A stretch of DNA of 64,000 nt, taken from Thermococcus sp. (GTDB taxonomy: Archaea; Methanobacteriota_B; Thermococci; Thermococcales; Thermococcaceae). The stretch is from assembly GCF_015521605.1 (NCBI RefSeq), contig NZ_WANV01000038.1:1-64000 (forward strand), in the 5' to 3' direction. The notes beneath the pieces are model-generated. The model had not been told where the DNA came from and ran no database searches. It saw nothing but the letters and a program-made list of their open reading frames with translations. The position numbers and the translations under genes are program-made. Shown here one piece after another: positions 1 to 7,970 of the stretch (positions are counted from its first letter, which is position 1; the number at the start of each line of letters is the position of its first letter).

Positions 1-510
1 CGGAATGACGCTCTCGATGAACGCTCCATCGCTGTTGGCTATTATCTTGTGCCACACCTGGTCGGAGTAGCCAAGGTAGCGCATCGGCACGTTCACGCCG
101 GTGGCCTTTACCTCCTCCTCGATTTTTCTTAGGAGTTCGAGCTTCTCCTCGGGGGAGACGTCGCGGAAGTCCTTGCGCATTTTGACCTCATAGTAGACCT
201 CGTGGAAGTCCTCATCGGAAAAGCGAATCGGCTCGTTCCTCACCTTGGAGGCCGCCTTTGCGAGCTTCACAGCCTTCTTAACGGCCTCGGCGATGCTCTC
301 TTTCGTGAGAACATTGGTCGAGGCGAAGCCCATTCCCCCGTCCACGAGAACCCTTATGCCAATGCCCTTCTCGGCCAGTATTGACAGGCCCTCGGGGTTT
401 CCGTTCTTCATCGCCAGAGAAGTGCCGTTCTTTTCTTCAAAGCGCGCTTCGGCGTAGGACGCCCCCAGTTCGAGGGCCTTCTCAACCGCGAACTCTACGA
501 GTTCATGCAT
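1..510 (-). CDS. tldD: TldD/PmbA-family protease, N-terminal part (cut by window edge)
   Basis: The first 170 residues of a TldD-like protein are present; the C-terminal half, which carries the metal site in this family, lies outside the window. The N-terminus has the family's typical start: a short helix, then 'ASYAEARFE', a 'MKNG' strand and 'GIGIRVLVDGGMGFAS'. The family makes TldD/TldE zinc proteases that degrade unfolded peptides and mature some modified peptides. The ATG at 510 follows a GGTGG Shine-Dalgarno, and a TATA-like box reads on the minus strand at 553-561. Whether it is TldD or TldE cannot be decided from the N-terminal half. Confidence 0.85.
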   Translation of the reverse strand, partial: MHELVEFAVEKALELGASYAEARFEEKNGTSLAMKNGNPEGLSILAEKGIGIRVLVDGGMGFASTNVLTKESIAEAVKKAVKLAKAASKVRNEPIRFSDEDFHEVYYEVKMRKDFRDVSPEEKLELLRKIEEEVKATGVNVPMRYLGYSDQVWHKIIANSDGAFIESVIP

Positions 511-607
511 GCACACCACCTCGGTTTACTGCATAGAATAGTGCGCCCGAAAGTATAAAAGTCTTTCCGTTAAGATGGCGGTCGAAAAGGCGGTCAAAAA
601 ATAAAGC

Positions 608-898
608 TCATTTCTCCTCGCATTCGCACGGGTTCTTCCCGCAGTATGGACAGACGCCGGGATACTTCCTCTTTGCCGCCTCCTCGATATCTATTCCGAG
701 GAGGTTCGCCAAACTGGCGAGCCAGGCTAAAACGTCGGCGAACTCCTCTTCCATCGCCTCGCGGTCGTTCTTCCTTATCGCCTCGCTCAGCTCTCCGACT
801 TCCTCGACGAACCAGAGGAAGGTTCTCTCAACGCCCCGCTTAGAGTCCTTGTGGAAATAAATCTCCCTGATCATGTCCTGAAACTCTCTGATCTCCAT
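608..898 (-). CDS. MazG-like nucleotide pyrophosphohydrolase with Cys-rich tail
   Basis: This 96-residue all-alpha protein has the MazG metal-binding pattern: E32, E33 and E36 in 'EEVGEL', then E52 and D55 in 'EEFADVL'. Proteins of this type hydrolyse non-canonical or excess NTPs to NMP and pyrophosphate. The tail carries four cysteines (C83, C86, C91, C93, CxxC-x4-CxC), probably a small zinc knuckle; I recall this tail in other archaeal short MazG proteins. An in-frame GTG lies three codons upstream at 907, but the AGGTGG Shine-Dalgarno sits at the right distance for the ATG at 898. It appears to be a single-gene unit. Confidence 0.85.
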   Translation of the reverse strand: MEIREFQDMIREIYFHKDSKRGVERTFLWFVEEVGELSEAIRKNDREAMEEEFADVLAWLASLANLLGIDIEEAAKRKYPGVCPYCGKNPCECEEK

Positions 899-938
899 CT
901 CTCCCACCTGGAGGAAAGGGAAGAAAAGGGCTTAAAAA

Positions 939-1619
939 TCACTCGCTCGCAACTTCGATGAGCTTTCTCATGTGTATCTCCACCGTGTCGAAGACCTCCG
1001 CCGGCACATCGCCGGATTTGACTATCAGCGGAAGCTCGGTGCAGCCGAGGATGACCCCTTCGATGTTTTCCCGCTCTATGTAGCGGTTGATGAGGTCGAG
1101 CACCCACTCCCTGCTGATGAAGTTCTCGAACATCAGCTCCTCGGTGATTATTCTGTTCAGCTCGTCCATCTCCTCCTCACTGGGAGTGACCACCTCGAAA
1201 CCTGCCTCGCGGAGGGCGTTCTTGTAGAAGTCCGCGGTCATCGTCGTCTTGGTGCCGAGGAGGAGAACTTTCTTAACTCCCTTCCTCTTCATTTCCTCTA
1301 TGAGCGCATCTATTATGCTCACCATTGGAACACCGATGGCGGCCTGAACGTCGGGGAAGACTATGTGCGGGGTGTTGGCCGATAGGGATATTATCTCTGC
1401 CCCCGCCCTCTCAAGCGCCCTGGCGGCGTTTATGAGTATCTCCTTCCTCCCCTCCCAGCCGTTAGGGTTGTGGATGAATTCCTTGAAGTTTATCGAGTAG
1501 ATTATCAGTTCGGGGAAGACGTAGGGTTCGAACTTTTCGCGGCTTATCTCCAGGTATTTCTTATAGTAATAACACGTTGCCTCGGGGCTGGTTCCGCCGA
1601 TTATGCCTATCTTCTTCAT
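939..1619 (-). CDS. Aspartate/glutamate racemase-family protein lacking the first catalytic Cys
   Basis: The 226-residue protein begins 'MKKIGIIGGTSPEAT', the typical N-terminus of the Asp/Glu racemase superfamily, and contains the second signature 'GCTELP' with C193. Racemases of this fold use two cysteines as acid/base pair. Here the first signature reads S80-A81-N82-T83, so the first cysteine is replaced. It may therefore be a one-sided enzyme, use another residue, or have a different substrate. The ATG at 1619 has a GGTGG Shine-Dalgarno five bases upstream, so I prefer it to an in-frame start four codons earlier. Racemase activity should not be assumed. Confidence 0.8.
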   Translation of the reverse strand: MKKIGIIGGTSPEATCYYYKKYLEISREKFEPYVFPELIIYSINFKEFIHNPNGWEGRKEILINAARALERAGAEIISLSANTPHIVFPDVQAAIGVPMVSIIDALIEEMKRKGVKKVLLLGTKTTMTADFYKNALREAGFEVVTPSEEEMDELNRIITEELMFENFISREWVLDLINRYIERENIEGVILGCTELPLIVKSGDVPAEVFDTVEIHMRKLIEVASE

Positions 1620-1670
1620 AAGAACCACCAAAGGGAGGGAGTTTTCCGGGTTTATCAGGCTTTCGGAAGG

Positions 1671-2393
1671 TTAAAAGAAGATTTCTTCAAACGTGTAGGA
1701 AAGCTTGGTTATGACTCCCAGCTCATCCCTCCAGGCGCATATGGGGATGCCGTTGTACGTGCCCTCCAGGATGGAGGGGTCATAAGGAACCGTTCCAAGG
1801 AGCGGGACCTCCAGTTCCTCGGAGATGAACTTTTCCAGGGCTTCGAGGTTTTTCTCAGGTATGAGGGGCTTGTTGAGTATAACCCAGAAGTCCTCGATCC
1901 CGAGATGAAGGAACTTTCTGATTGCCGAATCCACCCAGTCGTTGAGATTCCTCAGGGGGATGGTGCTGGGGTCTATGACCAGTACCTGGTAATCAAGCTC
2001 GGAAACGATGGGGTGGGCGTCTATTGGAAGACCCGATGGAAAGTCAACAAGAACCGCACCGTATGCACTTTTGAAGTATTCAATTAGTGTGTTGAGGCCT
2101 TTAAACGACAGTCTGTGTCTGATGGGGGCGTTTGGGTCGCCAAGGAGGAGGTGGAGGTTCTTGATTTCCAGATAGGGGTACGTCAGCCATTCCAGATCCA
2201 TCCTGGGGTTCTCAAGATAGGAGTGGATGGTGTACTTCGGTGTGACCCCGAACTGGAACGCAAGGTTCGGAAAGTACAGGTCGGCGTCGATGAGAAGAGT
2301 CCTGACGCCTCTCATGGCTAGGCATGCCCCAATATTTGCTGTCAGGGCGGTCTTTCCACTGCCCTCAAAGCCGGTTATCCCTATTACCACCAT
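1671..2393 (-). CDS. MinD/ParA-like P-loop ATPase with altered Walker A
   Basis: A 240-residue SIMIBI-class ATPase. It starts 'MVVIGITGFEGSGKTALTAN', followed by 'TLLIDADLYFPNLAFQFG', the ParA/MinD-type A' motif, and 'VLVDFPSGLP' as the Walker B-like strand. MinD/ParA proteins normally have KGGxGKT with a signature lysine at the first position; here that position is Phe in 'FEGSGKT'. No partner (MinE, ParB, flagellar or iron-sulphur carrier gene) is adjacent, so its role is open. The ATG at 2393 is preceded by GAGTGA. The altered motif suggests different nucleotide-dependent dimer behaviour, but that is inference. Confidence 0.8.
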   Translation of the reverse strand: MVVIGITGFEGSGKTALTANIGACLAMRGVRTLLIDADLYFPNLAFQFGVTPKYTIHSYLENPRMDLEWLTYPYLEIKNLHLLLGDPNAPIRHRLSFKGLNTLIEYFKSAYGAVLVDFPSGLPIDAHPIVSELDYQVLVIDPSTIPLRNLNDWVDSAIRKFLHLGIEDFWVILNKPLIPEKNLEALEKFISEELEVPLLGTVPYDPSILEGTYNGIPICAWRDELGVITKLSYTFEEIFF

Positions 2394-2481
2394 CCCGGCT
2401 CACTCTGTAACGGTTTCTGACAATAATAAAACTGGACGGCAAAGTTCAAAAATCTTTCTTGGCCGCCCAGGAACTGTGGTG

Positions 2482-3294
2482 TCACTTGGGCATCTCCCTC
2501 ACGTGAACGTCGAGCTGCGGGAAGGGAATCTCGATTCCTTCCTTGGTGTAGAGCTCGTAGATACCCTTTGTCAGGTCGCCTCTGACCTCCCAGTAGTCCT
2601 CTGTCCTGGTCCAGGCGCGGAGCTGGAGGTTTATCGACGAATCGGCAAGGGCTGTTATCACAACTCCCGGTTCGGGATCATCGAGAACCTTGGGATGGTT
2701 TTTCAGTAGGTTCATCGCCAGCTTTATCGCCCTGTCGAGGTCAGTTCCGTAGGCGATGCCTATGTCCACATCAACCCTTCTGGTGGGCATCCTCGTGTAG
2801 TTTACAATTATGCTGCCCCAGACGAGCTTGTTGGGTATGGTTATTATCCTGTTGTCCGGCGTCATGAGTACCGTTGACATCAAACCAATGCCGCTGACCT
2901 TTCCAACCTGGCCGGAAACTTCAACAACCTCGTCAATGTCTATCGGTCTGAGTGCGGCGATCCAGACTCCTGCTGCGAGGTTCGTGAGGGTATCCTGCAG
3001 GCCAAAGCCCAAAATCAAGCCCACGACGGCCGAGAGGCCGAGAATGAGCGGGGATACGGAGATACCTACCGCACCTAGGGCTACTATTATGACAATGATG
3101 TACAGGAGTATCGACAGGAACCTGGCAAGGAACTCCATCACAAGAGGCGGGAGCTTTGTTTTCCCTATGCTCTCTTTGAAGAGCGAGATCAGAATCTTTG
3201 ACACAACGTAACCGGCCACCAGAATAATCAGCGCGGAGATTATCTGGAACGGTGTAATCCCTATGTATGAAAGGGGCTCATTCAGAGCCGCCAT
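2482..3294 (-). CDS. mscS: MscS-family mechanosensitive channel
   Basis: A 270-residue membrane protein: three predicted transmembrane helices in the first ~110 residues, the third being the Gly/Ala-rich pore helix ('LGLSAVVGLILGFGLQDTL'), then the MscS beta domain ('RPIDIDEVVEV', 'IPNKLVWGSIIVNYTR') and a C-terminal alpha/beta domain. Such channels open under membrane tension and release osmolytes during hypo-osmotic shock. A longer in-frame start at 3363 would overlap coaBC, but the ATG at 3294 follows GGGGTGAT and gives the usual N-terminus, so I chose it. Confidence 0.92.
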   Translation of the reverse strand: MAALNEPLSYIGITPFQIISALIILVAGYVVSKILISLFKESIGKTKLPPLVMEFLARFLSILLYIIVIIVALGAVGISVSPLILGLSAVVGLILGFGLQDTLTNLAAGVWIAALRPIDIDEVVEVSGQVGKVSGIGLMSTVLMTPDNRIITIPNKLVWGSIIVNYTRMPTRRVDVDIGIAYGTDLDRAIKLAMNLLKNHPKVLDDPEPGVVITALADSSINLQLRAWTRTEDYWEVRGDLTKGIYELYTKEGIEIPFPQLDVHVREMPK

Positions 3295-3355
3295 GGTATC
3301 ACCCCGAATAGTTTTCAAAAAAAGTTGGTTAAAGTGCAGAAAAGGCTTTTCCTTT

Positions 3356-4570
3356 TCAGCCAAGTATTGAAATTATTTCATCAAAGATCCTCTCGGCCAG
3401 CTCGCGTTTGCTCATTCTGGGCAGTTTCTTGGTGAAGTCCCTGCCCACGAGAACGACCTCGTTCTCCTCGCTGCCAAAGGCCCTGAGCGTGTTGGCCACA
3501 ACGAGGTCACTTCCTGCCCGTTCAATCTGTTTTCTCGCTTCTCTAACGAGTTCTTCATCACTCAGACCGGTCTCTGCCTTGAACCCAACCAGAAAAACGT
3601 CCGGCTGGAGTTCCTTTATTCTGTCTATTATCTTCGGCGTTGGTTCAAGCTCAAGGGTCAGAGGTTTTCCGCTCTTTATCTTCACGCTGGCCTTTTCCTT
3701 AACGCGGAAGTCGCTAACCGCCGCTGCGAGGACGACGATATCGTATTTTTTAGACCTCAGCTCGTTCTCTATCGCCCGGAGCATCTCCTCGACGGTCTCG
3801 ACCTCAATCTGGTTCTCCACGAAGCTCGGAACACTCCCCTTCGTCCTGATGAGCGTTACCTCGGCCCCCCTGAAGTCGGCTTCCTCCGCTATGGCCACTC
3901 CCATCCTGCCGCTGCTCGCGTTCGTGATGTAGCGGATGGGGTCTATGTACTCCCTCGTCGCACCGGCCGTTACGAGAACACGCTTTCCTTCGAGCGTTTT
4001 TGGGTGGAGTTTCCTGATCACGCGGTAGACTATTTCCTCCATCGTCGCAACCTTGGCTTTGCCCTCCTCGAATCTCGGCCCTATGAACTCGACGCCGAGT
4101 TCTTTGAGCTTCTCAATGTTCTGAACGACGATCGGGTGCTCGTACATGCTGGAATGCATCGCGGGGGCAATCATGATGGGCGTGTGGGCGAAGGCCGTTG
4201 TCACGACGGTCGTAACAGGCGTGTCGTCTATGCCGCAGGCGATTTTCCCTATCGTGTTGGCAGTGGCGGGGCAGACAAGGATTAGGTCGGCCTTGTTCTC
4301 GTGCTCCCCGGCGAGTTCGACGTGCTCTATGAAGCCTGTAATCTCCGTCACGACCGGATTCCCAGTGGCGAATTCCATCGCGTAGGGGTGGATTATCTTG
4401 GTGGCGTTCTCGCTCATGACGGCGTGTACCTCTGCGCCGTGCCTTATCAGCTCCCTCGCGAGCTTGACGCACTCCACAGCTGCTATACTGCCCGGAATTG
4501 CAAGGACGATTTTCTTCCCGAGAAGCTTCCGGCTCTTGGTGGCGTGAATAAGCTTAACATGATGAAGCAT
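3356..4570 (-). CDS. coaBC: Bifunctional phosphopantothenoylcysteine decarboxylase / phosphopantothenate-cysteine ligase
   Basis: The 404-residue protein joins an N-terminal flavin decarboxylase (CoaC: 'AIPGSIAAVE', 'PATANTIGK', 'PAMHSSMY') and a C-terminal ligase (CoaB: 'TAGATREYIDPIRYITNASSG', 'VGFKAET'). It ligates cysteine to 4'-phosphopantothenate and decarboxylates the product, two steps of CoA synthesis. The substrate-loop motif reads PAMH where many bacterial enzymes have PAMN. The ATG at 4570 has a GGAGGTG Shine-Dalgarno, and a TATA box lies on the minus strand at about 4604-4611, so the transcript leader is only about 12 bases. Confidence 0.95.
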   Translation of the reverse strand: MLHHVKLIHATKSRKLLGKKIVLAIPGSIAAVECVKLARELIRHGAEVHAVMSENATKIIHPYAMEFATGNPVVTEITGFIEHVELAGEHENKADLILVCPATANTIGKIACGIDDTPVTTVVTTAFAHTPIMIAPAMHSSMYEHPIVVQNIEKLKELGVEFIGPRFEEGKAKVATMEEIVYRVIRKLHPKTLEGKRVLVTAGATREYIDPIRYITNASSGRMGVAIAEEADFRGAEVTLIRTKGSVPSFVENQIEVETVEEMLRAIENELRSKKYDIVVLAAAVSDFRVKEKASVKIKSGKPLTLELEPTPKIIDRIKELQPDVFLVGFKAETGLSDEELVREARKQIERAGSDLVVANTLRAFGSEENEVVLVGRDFTKKLPRMSKRELAERIFDEIISILG

Positions 4571-4622
4571 GATGGCACCTCCAGAAGGGGTTGCACTAAC
4601 TCATATATAATACTTAGGAGGC

Positions 4623-5379
<757 letters not shown>

Positions 5380-5482
5380 TTTTCTCACCCTGCGTTCTAG
5401 CCTTCCCGTTTCCCGAGGGTGCGTCGTGTGACCCCTACTTAAGATTTTGGGATGTCAAGGATAGGGCCCTCACAGAAAAGCT

Positions 5483-5923
5483 CTAGTCTGAGCTTTCATC
5501 ATTTTTTCCGCCGAAGTTGAGGTAGTAGTGTATCTTCTCCTCGACTTCGCTGTAGTCCCTCTTCGGAAGCCCCAGCTGTTCCCGGAGCCTTTTGTTCTCG
5601 GCGATCATGGCCGAAAGCTGTATCGCAAGGTTCTGGTTGTCCATCGCAATATAGTATGAGCGGAACTTTAGGGGGGACCATTTGCCTTCCAGCTCGTAGA
5701 GCTCCCCATCAAGCCGGGCTATTTCCTCCTGGAGCTTTTTAAACGTCGTCTCGTTGGCTTCGGGGTCGTCATCAATGTAGCCGTGCAGGAGGATTATCCT
5801 GATCGCCTCCTCAACCCGGAAATCGTAGCGTTCACAGAGCTCCCTAATTTTCTCAAAGGTCTCGTCCGCAATCTTGAACGTTACCCGTCGCCAGCCCCTC
5901 TTTGGCCTCACGGTGATCTTCAT
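5483..5923 (-). CDS. Unknown protein: basic N-terminal domain plus coiled coil
   Basis: I do not recognise this 146-residue protein. Residues 1-50 ('MKITVRPKRGWRRVTFKIADETFEKIRELCERYDF') resemble a ribbon-helix-helix style DNA-binding segment: a basic beta strand followed by two helices. The rest is helical, with heptad-like stretches around residues 60-80 and 100-120, and an acidic tail. It overlaps the upstream coiled-coil gene by four bases (ATGA), so translation is probably coupled. Its place between the riboswitch-like element and crcB suggests a role in fluoride response. A local transcription regulator is possible but unproven. Confidence 0.7.
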   Translation of the reverse strand: MKITVRPKRGWRRVTFKIADETFEKIRELCERYDFRVEEAIRIILLHGYIDDDPEANETTFKKLQEEIARLDGELYELEGKWSPLKFRSYYIAMDNQNLAIQLSAMIAENKRLREQLGLPKRDYSEVEEKIHYYLNFGGKNDESSD

Positions 5924-6222
5924 TTCTTCATCGCCTCCAGCTCCGCTCTAAGCCTCTTGTTCTCCTCGCTGAGCTCTTTCCGGAATGCCATCAGAAATTC
6001 CTTGTCTCGCTTTGCCATCTTTTCAAACTCCACGAGTTCGGCATAGCTTGCCCTCATCTCAGCAAGTTTTTTCTCCACCCTGTCCTTTCCTTCGAGAAGG
6101 AGGCGGAGCTTCAGAACCCTGAGCGTCCTCTCCAGCCCCTCCAGGTCTCGGAACCTTCTCTCTATCTCGTGTTTGTTCTCCCTTATCGCCTTCAGTTCCT
6201 CGTTTGTGACCTCTATCTCCAC
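5920..6222 (-). CDS. Small all-helical coiled-coil protein
   Basis: A 100-residue protein, almost entirely charged heptad-repeat helix ('EELKAIRENKHEIERRFRDLEGL', 'RKELSEENKRLRAELEAMKK'). No catalytic motif, signal peptide or membrane segment is visible. The start is GTG at 6222 with GGAGGG upstream; it overlaps the end of the DUF6062-like gene by ten bases and the next gene by four, so the three are translationally coupled. It may heterodimerise with the helical product of the following gene. Function unknown. Confidence 0.7.
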   Translation of the reverse strand: MEIEVTNEELKAIRENKHEIERRFRDLEGLERTLRVLKLRLLLEGKDRVEKKLAEMRASYAELVEFEKMAKRDKEFLMAFRKELSEENKRLRAELEAMKK

Positions 6223-6902
6223 GGGAACACCCTCCTTGACTTTTTGTTGCCGGTTCTCTTCACTGTCACGCCCGTTTCAAGACCCTTCAGGGCTTCTATC
6301 GTCAGTGGAAGTGCCGATATCTCCTCCTTCGTTGGCCGCTCCTTGGCCCTGTAGTCGAACTTGTCAATGAACGCACCAAGCCTTTCCCTGAGTATCTTCA
6401 GCTTTTCAATTTGGACCATCTTCAGCCTTTCAGCCGCAGTGGGATCCCCCCGCTGGAGAATTTGCAGGAGCATTCTGTAATGATGCCTGCACAGTACCGA
6501 TTCGGAGCGCTCGTATTCGGGGAGGAGTTCTTCAATCCTTTCCGCAAATGCCTCTACTGTGCTTCTCTCCTTCTCCTCCATTAACCTGCAGAGGAAGCAT
6601 TCTCCCTCCTCCGGAGTCTCGCCCCGCTCAAGGTACGTTATGTACGTCCTGAGCATGTGCTCGTAGATTATGGCCACACCCAGCGGCCCCAGCAGCGGTT
6701 CCGAATACGCTTTTCCCAGGGTCTTCCATGCGTGGTAGGTGCAGAGACCGAGGCTCTCCTTGAACTTCTCCCTCACGCCCGGGTTGTTCACGTGTTCGTA
6801 CAGGATTGTGTCTATCTCGGACTCCTCGTATTTGCGGAGTATTCTGCAGACGGGACACCCCTCTCCGAGGGCATCCCTTAGATACATACCTATCAAGTCC
6901 AT
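6213..6902 (-). CDS. DUF6062-like Cys-rich helical protein
   Basis: A 229-residue helical protein with three cysteine pairs or sites: 'GCPVCRIL' near the start, 'LGLCTYHAW' about 50 residues on, 'GECFLCRLM' near the middle and 'SVLCRHHY' after it. This arrangement of CPxC, CxxH, CxxC and CxHH matches my memory of the DUF6062 family and would suit one or two metal sites. Nothing is known of the function. An in-frame GTG lies at 6911, directly after the stop of the upstream gene, but the ATG at 6902 is better placed. Second gene of the riboswitch-headed operon. Confidence 0.75.
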   Translation of the reverse strand: MDLIGMYLRDALGEGCPVCRILRKYEESEIDTILYEHVNNPGVREKFKESLGLCTYHAWKTLGKAYSEPLLGPLGVAIIYEHMLRTYITYLERGETPEEGECFLCRLMEEKERSTVEAFAERIEELLPEYERSESVLCRHHYRMLLQILQRGDPTAAERLKMVQIEKLKILRERLGAFIDKFDYRAKERPTKEEISALPLTIEALKGLETGVTVKRTGNKKSRRVFPWR

Positions 6903-6911
6903 GCCTACCAC

Positions 6912-7778
6912 TCAGATGAATCTCTTCATGAAATCCAGTACCGCTAGGGCCCTATACGTGTTCTGGAAGTTTGAAATGCCCAGTTCCAGCGAACGCCTGA
7001 AGCCGCCGTTGGGGTTCTGGAGTGTCCGAATGAACCTTATGTGCCTCTTGGGGCAGTTCGGTCTTTCACCCTGCAGTTCCAGACCCCTCGTCGCGTAGAA
7101 TGTCGGCTCAAGGTATGGTGGAAGGCTGTAGGGAACCTCCGTAAACCCGCCCCAGTCGCCGCAGAGCTCGCAGTTTCTAAAGTGGGGGCTCTTTGGCGGC
7201 CTGTACCCAAGGGCGTTCAGGGTATAGAGCGCCTGATACGTCATCGTCGTCGTTGGCTGCCTCACCCCGAATCCGTTCCCGTTCCTAAAGCGCATTACGA
7301 ATTCCCTTATTTTCTCTCTTGTTTCACTGTCAAAGCGGTATCCTATGGCCTTAAATGCCTTGACGACCCAGTACGTTGCCTCCAGCGGTGTTGCCGTTCC
7401 AAACTCCTCGCTCCCGCCCAGACCCACGGCGAACCTGTCCTCCAGGGGGTTGTACTTGGTGAAGATTATGTCCACATGCTTCATCGCCACGTCCTTTGCA
7501 CCGAGGATCGCCAGGCCTTCCATAGCCATGGCTATCGCAACGACCGCCGTCTGGGGCTGTATTGCGTTTTCAAAGAATTCGATGGTCTTTTCCTTCTCTG
7601 GAACATCCAGACCCAGGAGATCGTGGATTTTTACGGCGTAATACGTGTCGTTGACGTTGGTGTCGTTGAGGACACTGACAAAACAGTATCCTCCGTCCTC
7701 ATGGCGCCTCTCCTTCGTATACCGGATGATCAGATCGACGTTAACGAACCTTCCAATTTCATAAAGCTTCGAGCCCAT
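6912..7778 (-). CDS. Alpha/alpha-toroid (prenyltransferase/squalene-cyclase-like) repeat protein
   Basis: A 288-residue protein built from repeats typical of the terpenoid cyclase/protein prenyltransferase toroid: 'EDGGYCF.......DTYYAV', 'TPLEATYWVVKAFKAIG', 'GFGVRQPTTTMTYQALYTLNALGY', 'PTFYATRGL', 'NPNGGFRRSLELGISNFQNTYRAL'. The QW-like GGF/GGY turns and helix pairs are clear; a catalytic DxDD motif is not. 'CELCGDWGGF' could bind zinc. It is the first gene after the fluoride-riboswitch-like leader, with ATG at 7778 behind GGAGGCGG. I cannot name a substrate. A binding or scaffold role is as likely as catalysis. Confidence 0.75.
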   Translation of the reverse strand: MGSKLYEIGRFVNVDLIIRYTKERRHEDGGYCFVSVLNDTNVNDTYYAVKIHDLLGLDVPEKEKTIEFFENAIQPQTAVVAIAMAMEGLAILGAKDVAMKHVDIIFTKYNPLEDRFAVGLGGSEEFGTATPLEATYWVVKAFKAIGYRFDSETREKIREFVMRFRNGNGFGVRQPTTTMTYQALYTLNALGYRPPKSPHFRNCELCGDWGGFTEVPYSLPPYLEPTFYATRGLELQGERPNCPKRHIRFIRTLQNPNGGFRRSLELGISNFQNTYRALAVLDFMKRFI

Positions 7779-7803
7779 TCTACCGCCTCCTCAAGCTTTT
7801 GAC

Positions 7804-7870
7804 GGAGAACAGGCGTCATCAGCCCCTGGCGGGCGGTTCGGCTCGAAGCCCGGGCGGACGCCATCGCCCG
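7804..7870 (-). promoter_or_regulatory. Fluoride (crcB-motif) riboswitch
   Basis: The minus-strand RNA from 7869 reads GGGCGATGGCGTCCGCCC, a short GGCT/AGCC hairpin, GAACC, a GCCC/GGGC hairpin and then CTGATGACGCCTG. This follows the crcB motif: a GGCGATGG..CGCC stem-loop, an AAC-hairpin segment and a UGAUGACNCC 3' strand. GGCGTC (7857-7862) is exactly complementary to GACGCC (7812-7817), the expected pseudoknot. A TTTAAA-type TATA sequence at about 7889-7897 would start the RNA close to 7868. GACGCCT can instead pair with the Shine-Dalgarno GGAGGCGG (7783-7790), which suggests translational control. The extra GGCT/AGCC hairpin is unusual. Confidence 0.85.
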
Positions 7871-7970
7871 AAAAACCATCTGAAAGACGTTTAAAAACGT
7901 TTGTGGTGCAATTACCTAATAACCTAAAAATTTAATAAGCATAAAACGGCCTTTCATTTGTGATGAAATC

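Noticed and set aside
5380-5482. A second fluoride riboswitch directly in front of crcB
   Set aside because: The leader has no GATGG or TGATGACNCC element. Only a weak CACCCT/AGGGTG pairing is seen.
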